A DNA stretch of 64,000 nt from Streptomyces sp. PCS3-D2. GTDB lineage: Bacteria; Actinomycetota; Actinomycetes; Streptomycetales; Streptomycetaceae. The position numbers and the translations under genes are program-made. The stretch spans positions 2,477,001 to 2,541,000 of the forward strand of contig NZ_CP097800.1 of assembly GCF_000612545.2 (NCBI RefSeq), written 5' to 3'. Position 1 is the first letter of the stretch. Every line of letters starts with the position of its first letter. Below are positions 8,739-17,557 of this stretch, in pieces. The notes under the pieces are model-generated. The model worked only from the letters and a program-made list of their open reading frames with translations. It searched no databases and was not told the origin of the DNA.

Positions 8739-10331
8739 ATGCACAAGCGCAGGAGATCCACCGCCCGCCGGGTGAGAACCGGAGCCGCTCTGGCCGCCGG
8801 GCTACTGGTCGCGGCGGGCCTGCAGCTCGCCGCCTCGGCTTCCGAACCCGACCTGGACCGGAACGTGGCGGACGCGGAGGCCGACGTCGCACGCCACCCG
8901 AAGGCGTTCGGCTATGGACCGGGACAGAGCCTGCGGTTCACGGACGCAGTCGTCGACGCGGACGGTACCCGACACATACGTTTCGAGCGCACGTATCAGG
9001 GGCTCCCGGTCATCGGCGGCGACCTGGTGGTCCACCAGGACCGGAACGGCAGGATGACGCGCGCCTCGCGCGCCAAGGGACACAGCCCCGTCGTCCGGTC
9101 CCTCGAACCGGTCGTCACCGTGTCGGAGGCCGCCGCCGCGGCACACGGCGCGGCCACCGGCATCCGCGAGGCCGTGACCGAACCCCGGCTGGTCGTCTGG
9201 GCCGTGGAGGGGACGGCCCGACTGGCCTGGCAGACGACCGTGCGGGGCGTGGGAGCGCACGACCAGCCCACCGGACTGGTGGTCGTCACCGATGCCGCCA
9301 CCGGCGAGCGGATCGAGAGCTACACCTCGGAGCACCAGGCGCGCGGAGAGGGCCGCTCCGCCTACGCCGGCAAGGTGCCCCTGGACACCAGCCCCCGCAG
9401 GGGCGGGTTCTCCCTCACCGACCCGGTCCGCGGGCACGTCACCAAGGATGCCGGCAACATCCGCCCCGGCAGGGTGAACGCGGCGTCGGGCACGCTCTTC
9501 ACCGACGCCGACAACCGCTGGGGCGACGGCCGCACCCTGTCCCGTGACCGGTCCACCGCGGCCGTGGACGCGCACGCCAACACCGCCCTGACCCACGACT
9601 ACTTCAAGAAGACCTTCGGCCGGAAGGGCATCAGGAACGACGGTCGGGCACCCACCGTCTTCGTCCACGTCGGCAAGCACTGGGACAACGCCCAGTGGGA
9701 CGACAGTTGCTTCTGCATGCTGACCGGGGACGGCGACGGCCGCAAGGACACCGAGCAGGTCGACCTCGACACCATGGGGCACGAGATGACGCACGGCATC
9801 ACCGCCGCCACCGCCCGGCTCCGCTACCACGGCGAGGCCGGCGGACTCAACGAGGCCACCAGCGACATCTTCGGCACCATGGTGGAGTGGTACGCGGACA
9901 ACCGCGACGACACCCCCGACTACCTGTTCAGCGACCGGTCCACCCCGCCCTGGCTGCGCCGCCTGGACCAGCCCTCGCGTGACGGCAGGTCACCCGACTG
10001 CTGGAGCCCCAAGGTCCGCCGCATGGACCCGCACCAGTCCTCCGGAGTGGGCAACCACTGGTTCTACCTGGCCTCCGAGGGCAGCGGTCGCAAGACCGTC
10101 AACGGGACCGCGTACAACAGTCCCACCTGTGACGGTTCCCAGGTCACCGGTATCGGCAACGAGAAGGCCGCGAAGATCTGGTACCGGGCGCTGACGGTCT
10201 ACATGACCTCGACCACCGACTACCACGAGGCCAGGGGCGCGACCCTGGACGCGGCCCGCGACCTCTACGGCAAGGGCAGCAAGGAGTACCGGACCGTGGC
10301 GCAGGCCTGGGGTGCCGTCAACGTCGGCTGA
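8739..10331 (+). CDS. Secreted M4 family (thermolysin-type) metalloprotease
   Basis: The predicted 530-residue preproenzyme has a twin-arginine-like signal (MHKRRRSTARRVRTGAALAA), an FTP/PepSY-type propeptide (LRFTDAVVDADGTRHIRFER, GLPVIGGDLVVH), and the M4 catalytic domain. The zinc ligands are His348 and His352 in GHEMTH and Glu372 in GGLNEATSDIFG. The C-terminal helical part has ALTVYMTSTTDYHEARGATL. The ATG at 8739 sits 5 bases after AGGAGGAG-type sequence, a clear start. It is transcribed away from the subtilisin gene; both products are extracellular. Confidence 0.95.
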   Translation: MHKRRRSTARRVRTGAALAAGLLVAAGLQLAASASEPDLDRNVADAEADVARHPKAFGYGPGQSLRFTDAVVDADGTRHIRFERTYQGLPVIGGDLVVHQDRNGRMTRASRAKGHSPVVRSLEPVVTVSEAAAAAHGAATGIREAVTEPRLVVWAVEGTARLAWQTTVRGVGAHDQPTGLVVVTDAATGERIESYTSEHQARGEGRSAYAGKVPLDTSPRRGGFSLTDPVRGHVTKDAGNIRPGRVNAASGTLFTDADNRWGDGRTLSRDRSTAAVDAHANTALTHDYFKKTFGRKGIRNDGRAPTVFVHVGKHWDNAQWDDSCFCMLTGDGDGRKDTEQVDLDTMGHEMTHGITAATARLRYHGEAGGLNEATSDIFGTMVEWYADNRDDTPDYLFSDRSTPPWLRRLDQPSRDGRSPDCWSPKVRRMDPHQSSGVGNHWFYLASEGSGRKTVNGTAYNSPTCDGSQVTGIGNEKAAKIWYRALTVYMTSTTDYHEARGATLDAARDLYGKGSKEYRTVAQAWGAVNVG

Positions 10332-10404
10332 TCGGGCGCTCCGGGCGCGGCCGGTACACCCGGCGCGCCCGGAGCGGCCCCACGCCTCACATGACCCACG
10401 GAAC

Positions 10405-10474
10405 GCACAGAGCACAGGGCACAGGGCACAGGGCACAGGGCACAGAGCACACGGCACACAGCACACGGCACACC
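10405..10474. repeat. CACA-rich 7-base tandem repeat tract
   Basis: Imperfect repeats of GGGCACA/GAGCACA/CGGCACA units lie in the spacer between the convergent M4 protease and sortase genes. No coding role is seen. Confidence 0.8.
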
Positions 10475-10513
10475 GGACGCACCGGGTCTTCGCGGCCGGT
10501 ACCCGAAGGGTGG

Positions 10514-11875
10514 TCAGACCTGCGCCCTGGGCTGCTCCCCCACCAGCTTGCCGAAGACGATCAGGCGGCCGCGGGTGCTGAACTCGGGTGTGCACGTCGT
10601 CAGGGTGATGTACCGGCCGGACACGGTGAAGGGGGATCCGCCGGGGACCGGGCGGAGCACGCTCACGTCGGTCGGTGGGGTCTCGGGGATGCGGCCGGCC
10701 ACCTCGTAGGTGTAGGAGGCGTTCGCGGTCTCCACCACGATCCGGTCCCCCGGCGCCAGCCGGCCGATCTCCCGGAACGGCTCCCCGTGGGTGTTCCGGT
10801 GCGCGGCCAGCACGAAGTTCCCGGTGGCGTCGGCGGGCATTCCCGTGCCCGGGTAATGGCCCACCAGCCCCTTGTCGAGCACCTGCTGCGTGCCGATGCC
10901 CTCGGCGATGGGGAACTCCAGGTCCAGTTTCGGGATCCGGATGATCGCGAAACCCTCGCCCGGCGCGAAGCCGTCGTCGCCATCGTCGCCGGCTCGGGGC
11001 TCCGGGTCGTCGTCACGCCACGCCTGTTCCAGTCGGGCCCGGGCCTCGTCGGCCTCCGCGCGGGCCTGCACGTTGCTCCACCACACCTGGTGGGCGACGA
11101 AGAGGACCATGGCGAGTCCGGACGTGAGCATCACGGTGCCCGCGGCCCGCGCGGCCCCGGAGGGCGGCTGCCTGCGGCGACGCCCCGACCCGGCCGGGCC
11201 GCGCCGGGCCCTGCGCCGCCCCGAATCGGCGCGACGGGCCGCCGCCCTCCGGGCCCCGGCCCGTCGCGAGGGGGGTGCCTGCGCCGTCTCCGGCGGCATC
11301 ACCGGCGCCTCCGGAGCCGGCGGGGGCGGCGCCCCGGGGCCGTCATGCCCCCCGGAGCCGGCCGGCCACTCGGGGAGGTGGGGAGCGGTGGCGTACGCCT
11401 GTTCCGGGCAGACGTCCCAGGTGTCCGGGTACGGGAGCGGTTCACGGCCGTACGAGGCGCCGTCCGGCTGGAGCGGCACGCCGGTGAACCAGGCCTCGGG
11501 CGGCTGCGGCGGGGGGTCGGCGTACCAGGCCTCCGGCGGCTGCGGCGGGTGGTCCGCGTACCAGGTGCCGTCCGGCTGGAGCGGTGGGTGTGCCGCAGGG
11601 AGGTAGGGGTGCGGTTGGCCCGGCCAGGCGTAGGACTGCGGGGGCGGCGCGTACGCCTGGGGCGGGTGGGTGTACCAGGCGTGCGTCGCGGGCTGCGATT
11701 CCTGAGCGGGCCAACCGTCCGGTGCGGGGAGCGGTTCACGGCCGTACCAGGGACCGGGCGGCTGGAGCGGCGCAGCGGCGTACCGGGCCTCCGGCGACGG
11801 GACGGGTGGATAAGGGGGCCAACCGGCGGGTTGGCCGGCCCACTGTGCGGCGTCGTCCGGATGCGTCATGGTCAT
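10514..11875 (-). CDS. srtE: Class E sortase with long Pro/Tyr/Trp-rich N-terminus
   Basis: Transpeptidase that joins LAxTG-bearing proteins to peptidoglycan. Residues 1 to about 190 are a low-complexity cytoplasmic region with repeats such as AWYADPPPQPPE and REPLP. A very basic stretch follows (RRRARRGPAGSGRRRRQPP), then one membrane segment (AAGTVMLTSGLAMVLFVAHQ), then the sortase barrel. Catalytic residues are His in LAAHRNTHGEPF, Cys in ITLTTCTPEF and Arg in STRGRLIVFG. At 453 residues it is longer than typical SrtE because of the repeat region. A gene for a protein with an LAxTG signal lies directly upstream on the same strand. The first ATG is 10 bases from GGAGG and is preferred over the one two codons later. 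Confidence 0.92.
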   Translation of the reverse strand: MTMTHPDDAAQWAGQPAGWPPYPPVPSPEARYAAAPLQPPGPWYGREPLPAPDGWPAQESQPATHAWYTHPPQAYAPPPQSYAWPGQPHPYLPAAHPPLQPDGTWYADHPPQPPEAWYADPPPQPPEAWFTGVPLQPDGASYGREPLPYPDTWDVCPEQAYATAPHLPEWPAGSGGHDGPGAPPPPAPEAPVMPPETAQAPPSRRAGARRAAARRADSGRRRARRGPAGSGRRRRQPPSGAARAAGTVMLTSGLAMVLFVAHQVWWSNVQARAEADEARARLEQAWRDDDPEPRAGDDGDDGFAPGEGFAIIRIPKLDLEFPIAEGIGTQQVLDKGLVGHYPGTGMPADATGNFVLAAHRNTHGEPFREIGRLAPGDRIVVETANASYTYEVAGRIPETPPTDVSVLRPVPGGSPFTVSGRYITLTTCTPEFSTRGRLIVFGKLVGEQPRAQV

Positions 11876-11947
11876 GAGCGGGGTGCCTCCGGCGACTCGG
11901 CCGGGGCGGTCCCGGCGGGATGGAGCGGGCGCCCCGGTGGGGGCCGG

Positions 11948-12032
11948 CCCGGGCCCCGTGGCGCCCGGGAAAGGTGCACGCCACGGGGCCCGGGCGGACG
12001 GAGGCGGCGTCCGGCTGGGCCGGACGCCGCCT
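11948..12032 (-). terminator. Two strong hairpins after the LAxTG metalloprotease gene
   Basis: The first hairpin on the minus strand has 13-base perfect arms at 12002-12014 and 12020-12032. A second has 16-base perfect arms at 11948-11963 and 11979-11994. Both lie between the metalloprotease stop and the sortase start, so they should limit read-through and leave the sortase with its own promoter. Confidence 0.75.
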
Positions 12033-12041
12033 GGAGAGTGG

Positions 12042-13448
12042 TCAGTTGGCCTGCGTGGCTCCGCGGCGGGAGCGGGCGCGGCGGGTCGCGACGAACGCGC
12101 CGCCGATCAGGAGCGCACCGCCGCCGAGGGCGGTCAGGGTGAGCGTGGTGCCGTCGCTGCCGGTCGAGGCGAGGTTCTGGCCCGCGAGACCGGGAGCCTT
12201 GCCGGCCTTCCCGGACGCGGCGGCCTCCGAGGTCCCGGCGGCGCCCGGGGCGGCGGCGCCCTGCTCCTGGTTCTCGTGCGAGCCGTCGGTGCCGCTCTCG
12301 TCGACGTCGGCGGGTCCGGTGGGCACGGTCGGGTCGGTCACCTCCATGGGGGCGGTCTTGTCGGCCGCTTCCTCCGGCGCGACGGCGGTGCTCGGCGCGG
12401 CGCCCGCCGCCGGGGCCTTGCCGTCGAGGCCGACCGCGACGGTCGCCGCGTCCGCGGTCTTGCCGGTGATCTGCACGGTCACCTTGGAGGCGTCGTCACG
12501 GAGTTCGGTGATGCCGGCATTGCGTGCGGTCGTCGTCAGGCCGATCGGCACGGCGGTGTGGTAGCGGCCGTCGGTGACGCGGTAGGCGTAGACGCCGTCG
12601 AGGTTCTTGTCGAGGTGGCCGGACGGACGGCGGTATTCCAGGAGCAGGCTCTGCTGGTTCCCCATCGGGATCTCCAGCGCCCGGGTGCCCTTCTGGGATC
12701 CGTAGAGGGCCTTGATGCTGAAGGTGCCCGAGCCGGTGGCACGCTGGTGCTCGGCGGTCTCCAGCCAGCCCATCCGGATCAGCTGGTTGGCGGACAGGCC
12801 GGCCGCCCCGTTGCCGCCCATCGGCGACCTGCCCTCGACCGCGGCACGGTCGTTGCAGTCGACGAGGTTGCCGTCCTTGCACTGGTAGCGGATCTGGTGG
12901 CCGAAGCCGATGTTGTGGCCGAACTCGTGCCGGATCGTCGTCTCGGACACCTTGTTGTCCCCCGTGTTCAGCCAGGTGTAGCGGCCACCGACGGATCCCA
13001 TGCCGGACCAGTAGCAACTGATGTGGGGCAGGACGATGGACAGGTAGTCCCAGTCCTTCCCCCGCACCAGGCCCTTCGCCGCGACCTGCGCCTCGACATC
13101 CTCACGGACCATCCGCAGCTGGCCGTTGCCACCGCAACCGGCCTTCTCCTTCAGGGTCAACGGACCGAGGACCTTCTCCTTGGCGGCGGGCCCGAAGGTG
13201 AACCGGCCACGCGACGTCTCACTGAAGTACGTGGACAGCGACTCGCCCGCGCCGAAGTACTTGTCGACGGCGTCCGTCCGCATCGCGGCCGCGTCCGGGT
13301 GCGCGCGGTCGGCGAAGTTCGCCACGACGACCAGGACGCGCCCGGTCTTGCCCTCGTCGGCCGCCGCGGCCGGGGAAGCCGAGGCCCCGACCGCCAGCGT
13401 GGTGAGGGACGCCGCGGCGGCCAGGAACCTGCCGATGTTCGTGTTCAT
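12042..13448 (-). CDS. Secreted metzincin-type metalloprotease with LAxTG sorting signal
   Basis: The predicted 468-residue protein has a signal peptide (MNTNIGRFLAAAASLTTLAV ... ASPAAAADE). Its protease domain contains the zinc motif HEFGHNIGFGH near residue 173, matching HExxHxxGxxH, and a downstream Met region (GRSPMGGNGAAG). A long Ala/Pro/Glu-rich stalk follows, then LASTGSDG, a hydrophobic stretch (GGGALLIGGAFVATRRA) and an Arg-rich tail. LASTG fits the class E sortase consensus LAxTG, so it is probably anchored to the wall by the adjacent sortase. The ATG at 13448 begins the signal peptide; the frame to 13499 adds no signal-like sequence. Exact peptidase family is uncertain (M6/M66/gametolysin-like). 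Confidence 0.88.
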   Translation of the reverse strand: MNTNIGRFLAAAASLTTLAVGASASPAAAADEGKTGRVLVVVANFADRAHPDAAAMRTDAVDKYFGAGESLSTYFSETSRGRFTFGPAAKEKVLGPLTLKEKAGCGGNGQLRMVREDVEAQVAAKGLVRGKDWDYLSIVLPHISCYWSGMGSVGGRYTWLNTGDNKVSETTIRHEFGHNIGFGHQIRYQCKDGNLVDCNDRAAVEGRSPMGGNGAAGLSANQLIRMGWLETAEHQRATGSGTFSIKALYGSQKGTRALEIPMGNQQSLLLEYRRPSGHLDKNLDGVYAYRVTDGRYHTAVPIGLTTTARNAGITELRDDASKVTVQITGKTADAATVAVGLDGKAPAAGAAPSTAVAPEEAADKTAPMEVTDPTVPTGPADVDESGTDGSHENQEQGAAAPGAAGTSEAAASGKAGKAPGLAGQNLASTGSDGTTLTLTALGGGALLIGGAFVATRRARSRRGATQAN

Positions 13449-13584
13449 GCGCTCTGTGCTCCCATGGCTCGAAGGCTGATTCACTGGGAGAGAGCGCACG
13501 CCCGCCGCACCCTGGTGCGGCGTTACCCAGTCGTTATCTTCGAGCGATCGCCCGTCGCGGGAGATCGGGGTGCGCGGCCCCTTG

Positions 13585-14403
13585 TCAGAACGCGGGTTTG
13601 GTTGCGGTGAGGGTGACCGTGGCCATGCCCATCTCGATGAACCCGGGGCGTGAGAGCCGGTCGAGGACGGTCGGGACGTCGTCGGTGTGGACCCCGGGGA
13701 GCGCGGCGATGCCCGGACCGAGATGGTCGAGGGTCAGGCGCCAGAAGCGGCCCATCGGGGTGTCGTACGCGACCGTCGGCACGGTGGTGCGCAGGCCGAT
13801 GCCGGTGAGGCCGTGGGCGGCGGCGGTACGGGGCAGGTCGAGGCCCCAGTCGGTGCAGTCGGTGCCGATGCGGTCGGCCAGGACCCGCAGGGCGCCCAGG
13901 GAGACCCGCCGGTAGACCTCGTCCCGTGCGGCCTCCAGGGAGAACAGCGCCGGCTCCTCGATGACCAGGCGGCCGCCGGGCGCGAGCCAGCGGACGATCC
14001 GGCCGAAGACCTCGGCGCGGTCGGGCAGGTGGTGCAGGAGGTAGCGGACGTGGATCACGTCGAAGGAGCCTTCGGGAAACTCGTCCGTGGTGACGTCGTG
14101 CCGCAGGACGCCCAGGCGCTCCCCGCGCATCCCTTCGAGGAAGCGCAGATCGAGTTCGGTCGCCGTCACGTGGGCGGAGGGGAAGAGGTCGAGCATCCGG
14201 AGGGCCACGCTGCCCGTTCCGGCGGCGAGTTCCAGACAGCGGCGCACGGAACCGGGCCCGGGCGCGGCCAGGGCGTCGACGGAGACCGGGTCCAGGACGT
14301 CCGCCAGGGCGGAGAGCCGGTCCCTCTCGTCCTTGCCGGTGTGGCTGAAGATCTCGTCGCCGTAGCGTTCGGTGCGTTCGGTGCGTGCGGTGCGTGCGGT
14401 CAT
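13585..14403 (-). CDS. Class I SAM-dependent methyltransferase
   Basis: The predicted 272-residue protein has motif I as LELAAGTGSVALRML near residue 60, an acidic residue in TELDLRFLEG, and motif HVRYLLHHLPDR with LAPGGRLVIEEP. The substrate is unknown. The start ATG overlaps the stop of the upstream FMN oxidase gene (ATGA at 14400-14403), so the two are translationally coupled. The N-terminus carries a small repeat (TARTARTERTER) that mirrors a repeated DNA tract at 14370-14400. Confidence 0.88.
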   Translation of the reverse strand: MTARTARTERTERYGDEIFSHTGKDERDRLSALADVLDPVSVDALAAPGPGSVRRCLELAAGTGSVALRMLDLFPSAHVTATELDLRFLEGMRGERLGVLRHDVTTDEFPEGSFDVIHVRYLLHHLPDRAEVFGRIVRWLAPGGRLVIEEPALFSLEAARDEVYRRVSLGALRVLADRIGTDCTDWGLDLPRTAAAHGLTGIGLRTTVPTVAYDTPMGRFWRLTLDHLGPGIAALPGVHTDDVPTVLDRLSRPGFIEMGMATVTLTATKPAF

Positions 14404-15602
14404 CGGGCACTCCGGGGTCGGTGGGCGGTGACGGGCGTGAGATCGGCGGGTGAGAGGGTGCCGGGGCGCCGATGTCCGGTGAGGGTGAGCGCACCTGTGA
14501 ACTCGGCCTCCAGGCAGCGCAGGACGTGCGCGACGCCGTCCTGTCCGCCGATGGCGAGGCCGTAGAGCCAAGGCCGGCCGATCAGGACGGCACTCGCCCC
14601 CAGCGCGAGGGCGATCAGGACGTCGGTCCCGGTACGGACGCCCGAGTCGAAGAGGACGGGCACCCGGCCGGCGACGGCCTCGACCACCCCGGGCAGGCAG
14701 TCGAGCGCCGCCACTCCGCTGTCCAGCTGTCGGCCTCCGTGGTTGGAGACGATGATCCCGTCGACGCCCGCGTCGGTCAGCGCGGTCGCCTCGTCCGACC
14801 GGCAGACCCCCTTCACGACCACGGGCAGGTCGGTCCAGGAACGCAGGAGTTCCAGGTCCGCGGGGCGGAACGCGGGGCGCGTGTAGAGGCGGTTCCAGGT
14901 GGCCGCGGCGGCCCGGATGACCGCCTGGTCGGGAGCGGCGCCCCGGGGCGGCGGAGCACCCGTTCCGGCCAGTTCGCAGAACCGCGGATCCGAGAGGTAG
15001 TTCCCGATGCCGTGGCCGTGCTGGAACGGAAAGAAGCCGGAGTCGAGTTCGCGGGTGCGCCAGCCCGCGACGTGGCAGTCCCCCTGGAGGACGACGGCGC
15101 GGTACCCGGCGTCCTCCGCCCGCGCGAGGAGCGAACGGGCGAGCTTCTCGTCATCGGGCCAGGCGAACTGGAACCACCTTCGTCCTCCGGGGGCGGCCTC
15201 GGCGACCTCCTCCAGCGGGGTCGAAGTCGCCGACGACAGCACCTGCACGACGCCCGTGTCGGCCGCGGCCCGTGCCGCCGCCCGTTCGGCCTCCGGATGG
15301 GCCAGATCGGCCACTCCGGCCGGGGCCAGCATCACCGGCACCGCCATGGGCGTCCCCAGGACCGTGCACGAGGGGTCGCCGGCCGCCCCGTCCCGGAGGA
15401 TCCGGTAGTTCAGGCCCCAGCGCGCGAAGGCGTCCTCATTGGCCGCCACCGTCCGCTCCTGCCCGGCGCCCCCCGCCATGTAGTCGAAGCGGGGGCGTGG
15501 CAGCGCCTGGCGCGCCGCGTCCTCCAGCCCGCGGGAAGTGAAGGGGAAGGGGCTTCCGCCTGCGGCGAAGACCTGGCTCTGGTAGCCACCTGCGTACGGC
15601 AA
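14400..15602 (-). CDS. FMN-dependent alpha-hydroxy-acid oxidase/dehydrogenase
   Basis: The predicted 400-residue TIM-barrel flavoenzyme is of the lactate/glycolate/mandelate oxidase family. The signatures are FDYMAGGAGQERTVAANEDAF, the FMN-site PVMLAPAG, QGDCHVAG, the FMN lysine in VVKGVCRS, and the catalytic histidine in SNHGGRQLDSG, then DSGVRTGTDVLIALALGAS. A TTG at 15602 with AGGAG 7 bases upstream is chosen as start (LPYAGGYQSQVF). A GTG about 10 codons earlier is possible but has a weaker ribosome site. Overlap with the methyltransferase gene suggests a shared small pathway, substrate unknown. Confidence 0.88.
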   Translation of the reverse strand: MPYAGGYQSQVFAAGGSPFPFTSRGLEDAARQALPRPRFDYMAGGAGQERTVAANEDAFARWGLNYRILRDGAAGDPSCTVLGTPMAVPVMLAPAGVADLAHPEAERAAARAAADTGVVQVLSSATSTPLEEVAEAAPGGRRWFQFAWPDDEKLARSLLARAEDAGYRAVVLQGDCHVAGWRTRELDSGFFPFQHGHGIGNYLSDPRFCELAGTGAPPPRGAAPDQAVIRAAAATWNRLYTRPAFRPADLELLRSWTDLPVVVKGVCRSDEATALTDAGVDGIIVSNHGGRQLDSGVAALDCLPGVVEAVAGRVPVLFDSGVRTGTDVLIALALGASAVLIGRPWLYGLAIGGQDGVAHVLRCLEAEFTGALTLTGHRRPGTLSPADLTPVTAHRPRSAR

Positions 15603-15737
15603 TCGGGCACTCCTGTAGGTGAAACGCACCCCGCCGGCCGACGAGTGCGGCGGGCGAGGCACGGCCTGTCGTGTTCTGCGGATGCCACCCGTGGAGAAGC
15701 AGGTCCCTGCCCGCCCGTCCGAGTCCGAGCCCCGCCG

Positions 15738-15784
15738 GATCGGCGAGCGGACGGATCGGCGAGCGGACGGTGGCGAGCGGACGG
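15738..15784. repeat. Short direct repeat GGATCGGCGAGCGGAC
   Basis: Two tandem copies of a 16-base unit and a third shortened copy, in the gap upstream of the FMN oxidase gene. No function assigned. Confidence 0.75.
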
Positions 15785-15859
15785 CAGTGGTCGGCGGATG
15801 CCGGGGCTCGGGCGGCTGCTGCTGCGGGCGTGCCGCCGACCAGTTCGCCTCGGCGGCGC

Positions 15860-16129
15860 TCAGCCGGTGGCAGGAGGGTGGACGCTGTCGCCCGTGTCCC
15901 GGTCGGTGGTGGTCCGCCGCTCCCTCGCCGTGCTGCCCTCGGTGCGCTCCAGGACGTAGCGGTCGGCGCGGAACCGGATGCCCTGGGCGGGCCGTCCGTG
16001 GCCGCTCGCGACGGACGGGTGGACCGTCGCGCAGGTGCTCGCACCGAAGGCTGCGCCGGTCAGATGGCGACCGGTGGGCTTGTTCCTCAGCCGGTACGCG
16101 TGGCCCGGTTCCGCGGTCACCGCAGGCAT
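15860..16129 (-). CDS. Hypothetical 89-residue protein
   Basis: Starts MPAVTAEPGHAYRLRNKPTG with GGAGGGGG 8 bases before the ATG, which supports translation. The sequence YRLRNKPTGRHLTG resembles the opening strand of a beta-trefoil or AbfB-like repeat, but this is a weak match by eye. No signal peptide or membrane segment. It lies upstream of the FMN oxidase gene on the same strand with a 257-base gap containing a short repeated tract. Function not recognised. Confidence 0.45.
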   Translation of the reverse strand: MPAVTAEPGHAYRLRNKPTGRHLTGAAFGASTCATVHPSVASGHGRPAQGIRFRADRYVLERTEGSTARERRTTTDRDTGDSVHPPATG

Positions 16130-16130
16130 C

Positions 16131-16469
16131 GCCCGTCCCCCTCCGTCTGTGACGCGACACCTGGAAGCTACACACCGTGCGCGACCGACGACAGAAGGCG
16201 AAATCCGGCCACAGGCGGAAACCTGCTCGCCGGCGGACCGGATCGCCCGCCCGTCGGCCGCGCCCCGCCGGAGACCGCACCGGTGCCCGTCGCGCCCCGT
16301 CCGCCTCGGGCCTCCTGGTTCGGGCGGTCCGTACGAGGGGGAACCCGGGGAAGCTGTGGGTTCGGGGGGTGGGGGCGGGGCGCCGGGGTGTCTAGGGTGG
16401 ACGGTGAGGCCGCAATGCGCCGCTGACCTGGTGCTTTGCGGGAGAGCACGGAGTGGATGGGGCGGCACG
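16131..16469. other. Intergenic region
   Basis: A divergent spacer of 339 bases between the 89-residue gene and the XdhC-type gene. It should hold their promoters. No conserved element was recognised. Confidence 0.5.
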
Positions 16470-17453
16470 ATGCGTGAGCTGGTGGAGACGGCGCGGCGGT
16501 GGGTGGCCGAGGGCCGGGCGGGGTATCTGGCCCGGCCCGTCACCGAGCAGGGCTTCGGGCCGCGGGACCCCGCCGGGGCCCTGCTCGTCGACGTGCGCGG
16601 GGAGTGCGTCGGCAGCCTGTACCGAGGAGTGTTCGATGCGGAACTCGCCGCCGAGGTCGCGGCCATGGCTCCCGGGGCCACCGCGCGGGTGTGCGAGGTG
16701 TCCGTGGCAGGGGACGAGGCCGTGGCGGCGAAGCTGACCTGCGGCGGGCAGGCCGAGGTGCTGCTCCAGCCGCTCGCGGCGATTCCCGCCGAGTGGTGGC
16801 AACTGCTCGGGGAGGGGGTCGGGGTGGCGCTGGTGACCCGCCTGAACGGGGCCGCGGACCAGGCGTCCAGCGAGGTCGTACGGGCCACCGCGGTGCCGGA
16901 CGGCGATGCCGGGCGGCGGGCCGCGGAGCTCCTGGCCACGCGGCGGGCCGGGCGGGACGCCCTGTACGGGGATTCCGGGCTGGTCCTGGTCGAGGCACAC
17001 CCGTCGGCCCCGTACGTGGTCATCGGCGGTGGCGGTGAGCTGGCGGCCGTCATCGAACGGCAGGCACTGCTGCTGGACTGGGAGGCGGTGCGGGTCGAGG
17101 CCGCCGGGCCTGCGGTGGAGGTGATCGAAGCGCGCCGGGACGCCGCGTGCGTGGTCATGCTGAGCCACGACGAGCGCTTCGACGTGCCGACGCTGCGTGC
17201 GGCGCTGGCCGCGGGGGTCCCGTACGTCGGGGCGCTCGGGTCACGGCGGACGACGGCACGCCGGAGGGACGGACTGCTGGCGGCCGGGGTCACCGAGGCG
17301 GAACTGGCCCGTGTGCACGGGCCGATCGGGCTCGATCTCGGCGCGCGTACCCCGGCGGAGACCGCCCTGGCGATCTGCGCCGAGATCCTCGGGGTGTTGG
17401 GGGCACGCCCGGCGGGTGCGCTGCGGGACGCCGACGGCCCGATCAACACCTGA
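16470..17453 (+). CDS. XdhC/CoxI family protein
   Basis: The predicted 327-residue protein starts MRELVETARRWVAEGRAGYL. It has the XdhC/CoxI N-terminal domain (GALLVDVRGECVGSLYRG) and a C-terminal Rossmann-like XdhC_C domain (VMLSHDERFDVPTLRAALAA, PYVGALGSRRTTARRRD, PIGLDLGARTPAETALAI). Such proteins help mature or deliver molybdenum cofactor to xanthine dehydrogenase or CO dehydrogenase type enzymes. No molybdo-enzyme gene is in the neighbourhood, so the partner is elsewhere. The Shine-Dalgarno at the chosen ATG is weak. Confidence 0.85.
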   Translation: MRELVETARRWVAEGRAGYLARPVTEQGFGPRDPAGALLVDVRGECVGSLYRGVFDAELAAEVAAMAPGATARVCEVSVAGDEAVAAKLTCGGQAEVLLQPLAAIPAEWWQLLGEGVGVALVTRLNGAADQASSEVVRATAVPDGDAGRRAAELLATRRAGRDALYGDSGLVLVEAHPSAPYVVIGGGGELAAVIERQALLLDWEAVRVEAAGPAVEVIEARRDAACVVMLSHDERFDVPTLRAALAAGVPYVGALGSRRTTARRRDGLLAAGVTEAELARVHGPIGLDLGARTPAETALAICAEILGVLGARPAGALRDADGPINT

Positions 17454-17557
17454 GCCCGAATCCCCGCACGCGCCTCGTCGCGCCACACGTAATGCGTCCT
17501 GCGCGGCTTCAGACGCCGATCACCCGAAAAGCGCGCAATCTGATGTTGTGAGAGAAA

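Noticed and set aside
12042..13499. Upstream start at 13499 for the LAxTG metalloprotease
   Set aside because: The extra 17 residues precede a clear signal peptide that begins at ATG 13448.
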